DNA of 64,000 nt from Pseudisothecium myosuroides. Its lineage: Eukaryota; Streptophyta; Bryopsida; Hypnales; Lembophyllaceae. Both the position numbers and the translations under genes were made by a program. The notes below the pieces were generated by a model. The model saw nothing but the letters and a program-made list of their open reading frames with translations, searched no databases and was not told the origin of the DNA. The stretch spans positions 39,709,724-39,773,723 of the forward strand of contig OX637287.1 in the NCBI GenBank assembly GCA_951799445.1, read 5' to 3'. Shown one piece after another: positions 36,073 through 45,691 of the stretch (position 1 is the first letter of the stretch; each line of letters starts with the position of its first letter).

Positions 36073-36945
36073 CAGTCGGGTACTGAAAGCTTACGAATTG
36101 CCTTTGTGAGCCATTGAATTTTTTTTATACAATGTGGATTATAATTGGTATTTTTTTGGTAAACATAATTTTTACTACATCCTTATGCAATCCCAATCAA
36201 GCATACCAAATTTCAATTTCAAAAAAGAAAAATTCCATTTTTTGTGAGTTTTTGAAGTTAATTTTCATTGTTTTACATAATATTTTATTGATAACAATTG
36301 GTGGTGAATTTTTTTAATTCGATTGCATGGATATATAGGGAACATCCATACACACATCTTTCATATTAAAAAATACCTCCTTAAGTAACAAAATTATAAT
36401 CTATTGAGAATTCAATATGAGGTGGCATATGCCTAAACTTTGTGAAATAGATATCTTTATATTTAAACTAGATTTTGGCAAAGTAATTGTACCATTATGA
36501 TAAAATGTACAAAATTAGTTATAGTGTGACAGTCAAATGCCACAAACTATTTAAAATATAGAAATATCCATTTCTTCAAAGTTTGGGCATATGACACTTT
36601 TCATTGAACTCTTCATTGATCATATTTTTATTACTTAAGGGGGTATTTTTTAATATGAAAGATGTGCGTATGGATGTTTCCTATGTATCCATGCAATCAA
36701 ATTAAAAAAATTCACCACCAATTGTTTTCAATAAAATATTATGTAAAATCACATAAATTGACTTCAAAAATTCACCAAAAATGGAATTTTGCATTTCTGA
36801 AACTGAAATTTGGTATGCTTCACTGGGATTGGGTAAGAATTGAGTGAAAATTATGCAAGACAAAAGAAGCTTATTTTATTCTATATTGTGTACAAATCTT
36901 TGAATGGATCAAAAATGCAGTTTGTAAACTTTCAGTACCCGACTG
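36073..36945. mobile_element. 873 bp foldback (near-complete palindrome) Tc1/mariner-type element
   Basis: Flanked by TA (36071-36072 and 36946-36947). Termini are CAGTCGGGTACTGAAAG on the left and the exact inverted copy on the right. The two halves stay complementary almost to the centre near 36500. For example the left aagcataccaaatttcaat, ttttacataatattttattg, acaattggtggtgaat and cacatctttcatattaaaaa all recur inverted on the right, as do gtgacagtcaaatgccacaa and aaagtaattgtaccatta. Any transcript would fold into a hairpin over 400 bp long. No transposase. CAG termini with a TA target fit the Tc1/mariner superfamily. Arm-like fragments recur at 1130-1380, 35770-35970 and 47915-48140. Confidence 0.85.
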
Positions 36946-36957
36946 TACAGTACAGTA

Positions 36958-39050
36958 CAGTACCCACCAAGTCTGAACCGTGCAGCACCGGAGAAAGCCA
37001 CAGTGAAGCTACAGGGATCTTGACTTTGAACGCCTCTTTTTCTTTCACTTGTTCAATGTAGGAACTAAAATTGGTGGTGTTAGGTGAGATTAGTACTTTA
37101 GTTACAAGTGTCATTAAGCATTTAATGAGATATAGTAAAAGATCTATGATAAATCCAATTAAGCAAACATGTGTCACTGTGGTGGTTGAACGTGTACACA
37201 ACTTTGAAAAATATCAAAGCACATGGAGTTCACGGATTTGCTTGAAATGAGCTGAAATTTTGTATAAATGAAGCTTGTGAGTGGATAGATGCACTTCAAA
37301 TGTCATTTTGGAAGATGGTGCTTGAGTGTGGAATGACATCCATTTTCGTTGTGTAACTTCTGTCAAGATTTTGAGCATATTTTGAGCTACAGACTTGTGA
37401 AGGTATGTGTACTCTTTGATTCACTGTCTCCAATCATTGACATTGTGCTTCCATTGAGCTGCCTTGCCCTGCTGCTCACTCAGTCCATTACTGCCCTGTC
37501 CATTGCTGCTCAATCCATTGTTGCTTTGCTGCTCAGTCAATTACTGCTTGGACGATGTAGTTCCATTTTCCTTCTGCAATAAGTTAGCTAGCTCATGAAG
37601 ATGGAGATGGATTTGATTTGATTTCATGTTTCTTGTTTATTGAAATACTGATTTTTATATGAATCTTCTTTGAATGAATTGATCATTGTTGACATTCTAA
37701 TGTTTTACATATGTTGGTGTCATGTTGTGGGCTTGTGGCAGGGTACTTATTGCATCTCAATTGGTTAGCATTTCATTTAAAAGTGTGTGAGATTGTAATC
37801 TGGATTTGTGAGAAATGGGAGGTCGTCGTTTGAGTACAGAGAAAAAAGGCATAATAGTTGGAATGAGTCGTTCAGGCATGTCACAACGTAGCATTGGAGC
37901 AAAGTTAGGCATACCACATACTACTGTTGAGTATGTCTTGAATAAATTCCGCGATGAAGGAACAGTGGTCACTCGTAAGGCTGTCCGTCGACGTTGCAAA
38001 TTGACTGATCGAGGTAGGAGGGAATTGGGACGCATTCTTACACAAAATAGACGCATACCACTTGTATCCATCATAGAAAATATGAGTGAGAAAGTTTGTG
38101 CAAGCACGTTAAGGAAGGAGATTAAACGTTTAGGATTTCGTAACCGAGTTGCAGCAAAGAAGCCATTTCTCAATGACAAGCACAAGGCTGATCGATTGGC
38201 CTTTGCTAGAAAATATGAGAGTTGGACAGTTTCTGATTGGATGAATGTAATATGGACAGATGAGTCTTCATTTGAGATAGGCAAGAATTCTCGTCAAGTT
38301 AAAGTCTGGCGGCGAGCGTACGAACGTTATTCATGGGATTGCCTAGCACCCATCTTCAAATTTGGACGGACATCTGTCATGATTTGGGGTGCTTTTACAG
38401 GTTATGAGAAGTGCCCCATTGTTATCATGCCATCCGATAGACGAACAAGTGCTGATTTTGTGGACATTGTGTATCAATGTCGATTGAGTGGCTTTTACTT
38501 CATGCATGATAATCCTCAAAGTCTTCATCTCATGGAGGATGGTGCCCCAGTGCATCGGAGTACCTTACCAAAACAATGGCGAGAAGCGCATAAGATCAAA
38601 AAGTTCACATGGCCTGCTAATTCACCGGACTTGAATCCTATAGAGAATGTGTGGATGATTCTAAAAGACTTCGTGCAAAATGAGACTAGACCAAACAACA
38701 AAGATGAATTGGTTAAGAGCATTGAGCGGGCATGGGAAGCCATATCAATGGAGACTCTTCACATTCTCATTGCTAGCATGCCTCACCGAATGAAGGCTGT
38801 AATTAATGCAGGGGGTGGGAGTACAAGATGGTAGATACCATGCTACAAAATGCACTATTGTTGTACTTTTTGACTTTGTCAATGTAATAAATTAATGTAA
38901 TACAAAACTAGACTTCTATATCTTCCAAACGCATTTTACAGATTGCAATTTCATAAATTTTTGAGTCTTTGGTGTGATTTTGAAGTTATGAGTTCACTGC
39001 TCATTTTCAGCTCGAGCAAGGCCTGCACGGTTCAGACTTGGTGGGTACTG
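36958..39050 (+). mobile_element. Tc1-type DNA transposon, copy 1 (2,093 bp, complete)
   Basis: Bounded by perfect 28 bp terminal inverted repeats starting CAGTACCCACCAAGTCTGAA (36958-36985 and 39023-39050). TA precedes and follows. It contains one uninterrupted transposase frame and a probable 5' UTR intron (donor GTATGT at 37403, acceptor ..GGCAG ending 37741). The next element starts 8 bp beyond its right end. All hallmarks of an autonomous copy are intact. Confidence 0.95.
37815..38834 (+). CDS. Tc1-like DD34E transposase, intact (339 aa)
   Basis: Catalyses cut-and-paste transposition in the nucleus. Domains: paired-like N-terminal DNA-binding region with a first helix-turn-helix (residues about 5-48: GMSQRSIGAKLGIPHTTVEY) and a second (about 60-115), then the DDE domain. 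Catalytic residues are Asp149 (IWTDES), Asp242 (MEDGAPVH) and Glu277 (NSPDLNPIENVW), with exactly 34 residues between the second Asp and Glu, i.e. DD34E. That spacing is the animal/fungal Tc1 signature. The common plant mariner-like transposases are DD39D. The start is the first ATG after the likely 5' intron. No stop or frameshift interrupts the frame, so it could encode active enzyme. It differs from copy 2 at only two residues before that copy's early stop. Confidence 0.95.
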   Translation: MGGRRLSTEKKGIIVGMSRSGMSQRSIGAKLGIPHTTVEYVLNKFRDEGTVVTRKAVRRRCKLTDRGRRELGRILTQNRRIPLVSIIENMSEKVCASTLRKEIKRLGFRNRVAAKKPFLNDKHKADRLAFARKYESWTVSDWMNVIWTDESSFEIGKNSRQVKVWRRAYERYSWDCLAPIFKFGRTSVMIWGAFTGYEKCPIVIMPSDRRTSADFVDIVYQCRLSGFYFMHDNPQSLHLMEDGAPVHRSTLPKQWREAHKIKKFTWPANSPDLNPIENVWMILKDFVQNETRPNNKDELVKSIERAWEAISMETLHILIASMPHRMKAVINAGGGSTRW

Positions 39051-39057
39051 TACAGTA

Positions 39058-41150
39058 CAGTACCCACCAAGTCTGAACCGTGCAGCACCGGAGAAAGCCA
39101 CAGTGAAGCTACAAGGATCTTGACTTTGAACGCCTCTTTTTCTTTCACTTGTTCAATGTAGGAACTAAAATTGGTGGTGTTAGGTGAGATTAGTACTTTA
39201 GTTACAAGTGTCATTAAGCATTTAATGAGATATAGTAAAAGATCTATTATAAATCCAATTAAGCAAACATGTGTCACTATGGTGGTTGAACGTGTACACA
39301 ACTTTGAAAAATATCAAAGCACATGGAGTTCACGGATTTGCTTGAAATGAGCTGAAATTTTGTATAAATGAAGCTTGTGAGTGGATAGATGCACTTCAAA
39401 TGTCATTTTGGAAGATGGTGCTTGAGTGTGGAATGACATCCATTTTCGTTGTGTAACTTCTGTCAAGATTTTGAGCATATTTTGAGCTACAGACTTGTGA
39501 AGGTATGTGTACTATTTGATTCACTGTCTCCAATCATTGACATTGTGCTTCCATTGAGCTGCCTTGCCCTGCTGCTCACTCAGTCCATTACTGTCCTGTC
39601 CATTGCTGCTCAATCCATTGTTGCTTTGCTGCTCAGTCAATTACTGCTTGGACGATGTAGTTCCATTTTCCTTCTGCAATAAGTTAGCTAGCTCATGAAG
39701 ATGGAGATGGATTTGATTTGATTTCATGTTTCTTGTTTATTGAAATACTGATTTTTATATGAATCTTCTTTGAATGAATTGATCATTGTTGACATTCTAA
39801 TGTTTTACATATGTTGGTGTCATGTTGTGGGCTTGTGGCAGGGTACTTATTGCATCTCAGGTGGTTAGCATTTCATTTAAAAGTGTGTGAGATTGTAATC
39901 TGGATTTGTGAGAAATGGGAGGTCGTCGTTTGAGTACAGAGAAAAAAGGCATAATAGTTGGAATGAGTCGTTCAGGCATGTCACAACGTAGCATTGGAGC
40001 AAAGTTAGGCATACCACATACTACTGTTGAGTATGTCTTGAATAAATTCCGCGATGAAGGAACAGTGGTCACTCGTAAGGCTGTCCGTCGACGTTGCAAA
40101 TTGACTGATCGAGGTAGGAGGGAATTGGGACGCATTCTTACACAAAATAGACGCATACCACTTGTATCCATCATAGAAAATATGAGTGAGAAAGTTTGTG
40201 CAAGCACGTTAAGGAAGGAGATTAAACGTTTAGGATTTCGTAACCGAGTTGCAGCAAAGAAGCCATTTCTCAATGACAAGCACAAGGCTGATCGATTGGC
40301 CTTTGCTAGAAAATATGAGAGTTGGACAGTTTCTGATTGGATGAATGTAATATGGACAGATGAGTCTTCATTTGAGATAGGCAAGAATTCTCGTCAAGTT
40401 AAAGTCTGGCGGCGAGCGTACGAACGTTATTCATGGGATTGCCTAGCACCCATCTTCAAATTTGGACGGACATCTGTCATGATTTGGGGTGCTTTTACAG
40501 GTTATGAGAAGTGCCCCATTGTTATCATGCCATCCGATAGACGAACAAGTGCTGATTTTGTGGACATTGTGTATCAATGTCGATTGAGTGGCTTTTACTT
40601 CATGCATGATAATCCTCAAAGTCTTCATCTCATGGAGGATGGTGCCCCAGTGCATCGGAGTACCTTACCAAAACAATGGCGAGAAGCGCATAAGATCAAA
40701 AAGTTCACATGGCCTGCTAATTCACCGGACTTGAATCCTATAGAGAATGTGTGGATGATTCTAAAAGACTTCATGCAAAATGAGACTAGACCAAACAACA
40801 AAGATGAATTGGTTAAGAGCATTGAGCGGGCATGGGAAGCCATATTAATGGAGACTCTTCACATTCTCATTGCTAGCATGCCTCACTGAATGAAGGCTGT
40901 AATTAATGCAGGGGGTGGGAGTACAAGATGGTAGATACCATGCTACAAAATGCACTATTGTTGTACTTTTTGACTTTGTCAATGTAATAAATTAATGTAA
41001 TACAAAACTAGACTTCTATATCTTCCAAACGCATTTTACAGATTGCAATTTCATAAATTTTTGAGTCTTTGGTGTGATTTTGAAGTTATGAGTTCACTGC
41101 TCATTTTCAGCTCGAGCAAGGCCTGCACGGTTCAGACTTGGTGGGTACTG
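39058..41150 (+). mobile_element. Tc1-type DNA transposon, copy 2 (2,093 bp)
   Basis: Same length as copy 1 with no indels and about ten substitutions by eye across 2,093 bp. 28 bp inverted repeats at 39058-39085 and 41123-41150. TA on both sides (39056-39057, 41151-41152). It lies in direct tandem with copy 1, separated only by TACAGTA. Confidence 0.95.
39915..40889 (+). CDS. Tc1-like DD34E transposase, C-terminally truncated (324 aa)
   Basis: Identical in layout to the copy 1 transposase. A C-to-T change converts a CGA codon into TGA at 40887-40889, removing the last 15 residues (after ..IASMPH). Two other residue changes lie near the C-terminus (Val to Met in KDFxQNE, Ser to Leu in AWEAI). 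The catalytic Asp-Asp-Glu and the DNA-binding region are untouched. Whether loss of the C-terminal 15 residues abolishes activity is unknown. Confidence 0.9.
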   Translation: MGGRRLSTEKKGIIVGMSRSGMSQRSIGAKLGIPHTTVEYVLNKFRDEGTVVTRKAVRRRCKLTDRGRRELGRILTQNRRIPLVSIIENMSEKVCASTLRKEIKRLGFRNRVAAKKPFLNDKHKADRLAFARKYESWTVSDWMNVIWTDESSFEIGKNSRQVKVWRRAYERYSWDCLAPIFKFGRTSVMIWGAFTGYEKCPIVIMPSDRRTSADFVDIVYQCRLSGFYFMHDNPQSLHLMEDGAPVHRSTLPKQWREAHKIKKFTWPANSPDLNPIENVWMILKDFMQNETRPNNKDELVKSIERAWEAILMETLHILIASMPH

Positions 41151-41152
41151 TA

Positions 41153-43246
41153 CATTGACCCCTTGTGAATGGTCATTGATAAACTCTTGTGAGGAAACTA
41201 TGATCAGTGCCTGGGATTCACTGTGATCAACTTTAGTCATTCAACTGCCTGAAGTTTGGTGATTAAAGTTCTTTCAAATTTGACAATTGAAGTTCCATCG
41301 ACTTCACTGAAATGAATCAAGTTTATCATGGAAGGCAATGAATGATGTCCATTTTTGTGTCCACTGAAACATTGAATTTAATTTTAGACAAACATTATTA
41401 GAGAACCACAAATTGAATTTGAGACAGAGGGAGTAGTTGATAAGAATTTTCTTCACTTTTTTCTTAAAAAAATTCACAATAACTTCAAATTTTCACTTTT
41501 GAGGTCAATCTCTAAATGCTTCTAGGAATTTGCTCTAAATTGAACAAAAAGCCAGCATTTTGATAAGTTGTATCAATTTCTTTTACTGTAATACTACAAA
41601 TTCAAACTAGACATGTTAGAAATCACATAGAAAAGGAAAACTCAACAATATCACTTATGAATTTAAACATTATAATGTTTGATCACGAGGAAGTTAAAAT
41701 TGCAAAAATGATTTGAAGTCTTCCAATCCTCTTCACATGTCAAATCTAAAAAGTTGGTCACCAAAAAAATATGAGGTTAAAGGGCCTAATATACATAACC
41801 CTAATGAATTTATGGCTTCTCAAAATCAACTCTACATTTTTTTTAAATGAATTTTTAGTGTGATTTATTTTCTAAGATCTAGTGTATTTGACGCTCATTT
41901 CCAAGAGCCCTCAACACTATGGATAGTCAAGATTGCAATGGACACCCTCTTACAATCTTGAATAGAAAAATCATAATTAAACATTTTCATAATCGAATTT
42001 TTGATGCTAAAACTAGACTTTAAAAAAAAATCAAAATATAAACTACTAAAAATAGCAACTTGATTAGGTTTTATTCAACTTCAAAATATTGTCAATACCA
42101 AAATTCGGTGCCTCAAGCAATTAGGGATTAAGCTCAATGATACCCTTCAAAAATAAATAACATTACCCAACCAAAACCTAACCCAAGCCGCAATACTAGG
42201 CACAACAGGGTGTTCTACTTTGCATACTAATCTCAATCAAAATACACTCGTTTAACTTCTAAAGATCTGTTTGTAGTAAGGTACATCACCTATTTTGGAC
42301 AATGTTAAGTGTTTTAGCATATGTCCAATTAAGCAATGGTAGGGGGGATAATTTTCTTTGATCACGGAATAGAAATAATGAAGATTACACAATTTTTTGC
42401 TAATTTTTCATCAAATTTGAAATTAATAAAAATTAAGGAAGTGTAGATTACAATTTGGCCTATTCTTGATACATAGGCAAACCTATTTTTGAGAAGTGCA
42501 AAACTAAAATGTGTTATTAAAAGGTGTCTATGTGTTAATCGTCACACAACAACAAAGTTGCTAAACCACATCATATTCCCTTCATTCGCAAAAAGTAGGT
42601 CACCCTACATTGCACAAATGGGGCCATTGTCTGAAATAGGTGATATACCTTATCTGCCTGTCCAGTCCTGCCATTAGGTATTGAAGACAAAAAGGGCTTG
42701 GGTTCACCAGAGGTGAGTTTGCCGAGTCTTGAGAGATGAACGACGACAGAATAATGATCCAGGCCATTACCACGACTCTAATGCTACCTGGGGAGGAGGC
42801 ATGTGCTGGCAACTCTTGTTACCAGACAACTACAGTCTGAACTCCTAATACCTACAAAATAGTGAAGTTAGGTTGCCCCTCACTAATTTCTCAACATTCT
42901 ACTGTACACTATAAATATGTATTGTTACTGTAGAAGGATGCAGTAATGCAGGAACCATATGTGTTGCATGGACTGGTGGACTAGTTCTTGGCCCGGGTTT
43001 AGAGAGTCACATGTGCCTCCATGTGGACAAGCAGTGAGTCATGAAGTAACCTCTATGGAGAAGGCAACCTAATTTCATTATTTTGTGTACTATTTTGTGT
43101 ACGTGATCTGCCCACCACTAACAGCTTCGTCATAATACAGAGCACCCCAATTAGCAACCACCTATACGAAATACATACGAATTCTGGTTGGAAATCAAAT
43201 TCGGATATCAGCAAAAACCGTGAGGAAGTAGACATCATTTACCTCA
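41153..43246. other. Gene-free spacer with a solo mariner/Stowaway end
   Basis: TTTGAGACAGAGGGAG followed by TA (ending 41433) is a right terminus of the Stowaway/mariner type. No left partner is visible. The remainder is AT-rich. The block at 42600-42850 is GC-richer and could be exonic, but I recognise nothing in it. Confidence 0.45.
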
Positions 43247-43357
43247 CAATCGGAGATCCCAAGAATCGGGTCAAGTAAGAGAAGTTCGCAGTCGCTTCCG
43301 GCGCAGCATGCTTAATAGGACCACCTCCAATCACGGTTCCAGATTGAAACACATTCT
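43247..43357 (-). other. Possible unrecognised exon
   Basis: On the minus strand an acceptor-like CATTAG is followed by an open frame reading NVFQSGTVIGGGPIKHAAPE..ANFSYLTRFLGSPIV, ending at a donor-like AG|GTAAAT. The composition looks like protein. No neighbouring exon could be assigned. It could be an exon of an otherwise unseen gene, part of the PEX22 3' UTR, or chance. Confidence 0.2.
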
Positions 43358-43856
43358 AATGGCTGGCGAACATTATACATGTTAACAAGCTTTCTACAAT
43401 TCTAGACTCACAACTTAGACAGGTGCTAAACGTGTAGACAAACAACGATTTTAGACACCCTGCATGAAAGTACTGAACAACTAGGCAGCGTAAGGAATGG
43501 TAAACAATAACCACCATCAGGAAACATATCCATCAACATAACAAGCCGATAAAGCAAGTTACCTAAGAGTTCAGGAGATTCACAAACTAAACATACATTC
43601 CCACTGGCAATATAAGCATTTCCAAGAATTACGGTATTTTTGAGCTACATGAAATATTACACCCGACGACCAGCTTGAGGAATTCCCAGTGACATTCTAG
43701 ACACCAGAGTTCATTTGCCACCTCTCCTTCGTAGTCATCACTATTCGACAAATATAAACCCTACCTACAGCAGGACAGTGATCCCTAACCCCACTATACA
43801 CACCTCACATCCACACCTCTTCAAACAATCACACGTACCCTAAATAAAGAAGAACA
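43358..43856. other. 3' flank of PEX22
   Basis: Presumed 3' UTR and downstream sequence of the minus-strand PEX22 gene. No other feature recognised. Confidence 0.4.
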
Positions 43857-44681
43857 CTAGCTACAGAAAGCACCCGAGAAGTACTGGTCCAGAGAGTCCA
43901 CGATGTAAACGTTGGCAGCAATCGGTGAAGCCCCGGGAGGCGAGATGTGGAGTTGCTGACGAACAAACGGTGCCAATCCCGAATTCGTCTCCCTACGAGT
44001 ATCCACATGCCAGTCCGGCTCCAGCTGACGCACAAAGGAGGTTCTCCCCGTCTCTGTGCTACAGAACAGCACCTTCTCCCGATTGAACGTCGCCTTCGAG
44101 AACAACCCGATGGCATCCAAAGCCGCCATTACGATGGCCTCACTCGCGTCGTCCACGACTTTCGCAACCAAGTAGAGATCAATAGTGCTGGCCAGCTCCA
44201 ACAAAACGTCCACGACCGCAGGCCGCACAACTGCATGCTGCTGCAGCTCCTCTGCCGTATTTTCCTCGAGAATCACACTTAGAAGCTGGCATGTCATCTT
44301 TCGGCCCCCGTTGAGCTGACGACGCACAATCTGGGCCACTGTGAGCTCCCCTGTTTCCACCGTCTTGCCCTCCGTCGCGCTCCCGCGCTGTGTAGCATGC
44401 GTAATGGACGTCGCCACGGCCGTCGAGGAGGCTCCCGTGTCCATGGAAGTGGATGCAGTCCCGTTGTCCCGCTTGTCCGACCGAGGGCTCGCCCGAGCTC
44501 CCGGCATCCGCCAGCACTTCCACGTCCACCAAAGCGCAATGGCTAACCCCGCCGCGGCGCCGATCGAACTCGCATTCTTGTTGCGAAACATGAACCCCAG
44601 CAAGTGGGAGAGCTTCACCGTCAACGTCGCGTTTATGCCCCGCAGCAGCTGCACTAGCTCCTCCGCTATGGAATCGCCCAT
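43857..44681 (-). CDS. PEX22: Peroxin 22 (PEX22), peroxisomal membrane anchor of PEX4
   Basis: A single open exon of 274 residues from the ATG at 44681 (the frame continues nine codons upstream only to a GTG). Family role: integral peroxisomal membrane protein that anchors the ubiquitin-conjugating enzyme PEX4 for recycling of the PEX5 import receptor. Seen in sequence: one membrane segment near the N-terminus (about residues 37-57, SSIGAAAGLAIALWW-TWKCW), a low-complexity Ser/Thr linker (65-110), then the soluble domain. The latter carries the plant signatures LTVAQIVRRQLNGGRKMTCQ, VILEENTAEELQ and KVLFCSTETGRTSFVRQLEP-DWHVDT (203-228). Length matches plant orthologues. The gene appears intronless here, which is notable, since I would expect plant PEX22 genes to have introns; that expectation is from memory and should be checked. 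Confidence 0.92.
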   Translation of the reverse strand: MGDSIAEELVQLLRGINATLTVKLSHLLGFMFRNKNASSIGAAAGLAIALWWTWKCWRMPGARASPRSDKRDNGTASTSMDTGASSTAVATSITHATQRGSATEGKTVETGELTVAQIVRRQLNGGRKMTCQLLSVILEENTAEELQQHAVVRPAVVDVLLELASTIDLYLVAKVVDDASEAIVMAALDAIGLFSKATFNREKVLFCSTETGRTSFVRQLEPDWHVDTRRETNSGLAPFVRQQLHISPPGASPIAANVYIVDSLDQYFSGAFCS

Positions 44682-45463
44682 CGCCCGCCCGCCCGCGCTC
44701 CAACTCACTCAGCCCTTTCTTGGCAAGCACCCCCGCCTCTCCGCCTTTTATCCTAACGCGCAACAAACTCAATCCCTCGCAACGACTACCATAGCCACGC
44801 GTAACACACGCTCCTCCTCTACAACCCTAACACCCAAATCATCCAGAATCCCAAACCCTCGTCTCCTCACTCGGCAAATCTGCGAAGAAGACCAAGCAAA
44901 AAGAACACCTCAATCCTCAGGACAAAATTTCACTGACAACTCGGGCCCCAGCTGAAATCGACGAGTCGACGATGTAGAAACGAATGCCTTGCAAGCCAGC
45001 TTCTAAACAAGAGTCTTGCGTTGAGATTCACGCTCTGCAGCCACCAAAAGGAATGCCCGCAGAAATAACGCTAGAATTCAGTCACGATATGCGGCTGTGG
45101 CGTGAATTTGGTCGTGAGGAGACGAATTGATGGAGAGAGAGACGAGGGAGGCCCTACTTGCGCTCGATCTTGCGGTATTTGCTACAAGGGCATCGTCGTC
45201 ACTCCGAATGCGGAGGGAGACTAGACACAGGCTTAGGGTATCAAGACACCAAAAAATCATTGGGATTGGACACTTGTGGTCTTGTGGACATCTTGTTGAC
45301 GGATTGTGGTCAAAAATGAGGACGTGTTTAGTTTTCGTAGTCATGGTCTTAATTGCCATTACCGGACTTAATGCTAATGCAAATGACATTTTTATATGGT
45401 ATAATTTCTTTTTTTCCACATATGTAAAAGTATAGGATGTAAAGAGTGAAGCACATTCCCCTA
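44682..45463. other. PEX22 upstream region
   Basis: GC-rich until about 45240, consistent with promoter and leader of the minus-strand PEX22 gene. Overlapping frames of about 100 codons on both strands (45078-45435) have no family features. Confidence 0.4.
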
Positions 45464-45691
45464 TTAACCCTTAAATGTCGAGGAGGACATTTTGCGGCCA
45501 ATGAATGACAAGAGAATCTTATGTGAAGGACAAAAGTGCAACTATTCATCCTCGGAATTTTGTGTGAAAAGGGGAGAGCTTGAGTAGTAGTTTGACCTCT
45601 AGTGAGCACTTTTGATTTTTTCTAAGGAGATGATGTCATGTAATGCCAAAATGGATGATTTCTACGGTCATGAGCCCAACATTCAAGGTAA
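45464..45691 (+). mobile_element. TTAA-flanked MITE, ~230 bp family
   Basis: Left TTAACCCTTAAATGTCGAGG at 45464. The interior is nearly identical in block order to the copy at 32343 (gccaatgaatgacaagagaat, caactattcatcctcgg, ttgtgtgaaaaggggagag, atgatttctacggtcatgag). The right terminus ACATTCAAG ends at a mutated target GTAA (45688-45691), which is also the left boundary of the next element. Confidence 0.75.

Noticed and set aside
38343..38743. Minus-strand frames inside the Tc1 transposase genes
   Set aside because: Antisense shadows present identically in both copies because the elements are near-identical.
44179..44955. 197-codon minus-strand and 204-codon plus-strand frames overlapping PEX22
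   Set aside because: Alternate-phase shadows in GC-rich coding sequence. The PEX22 frame has clear family signatures.
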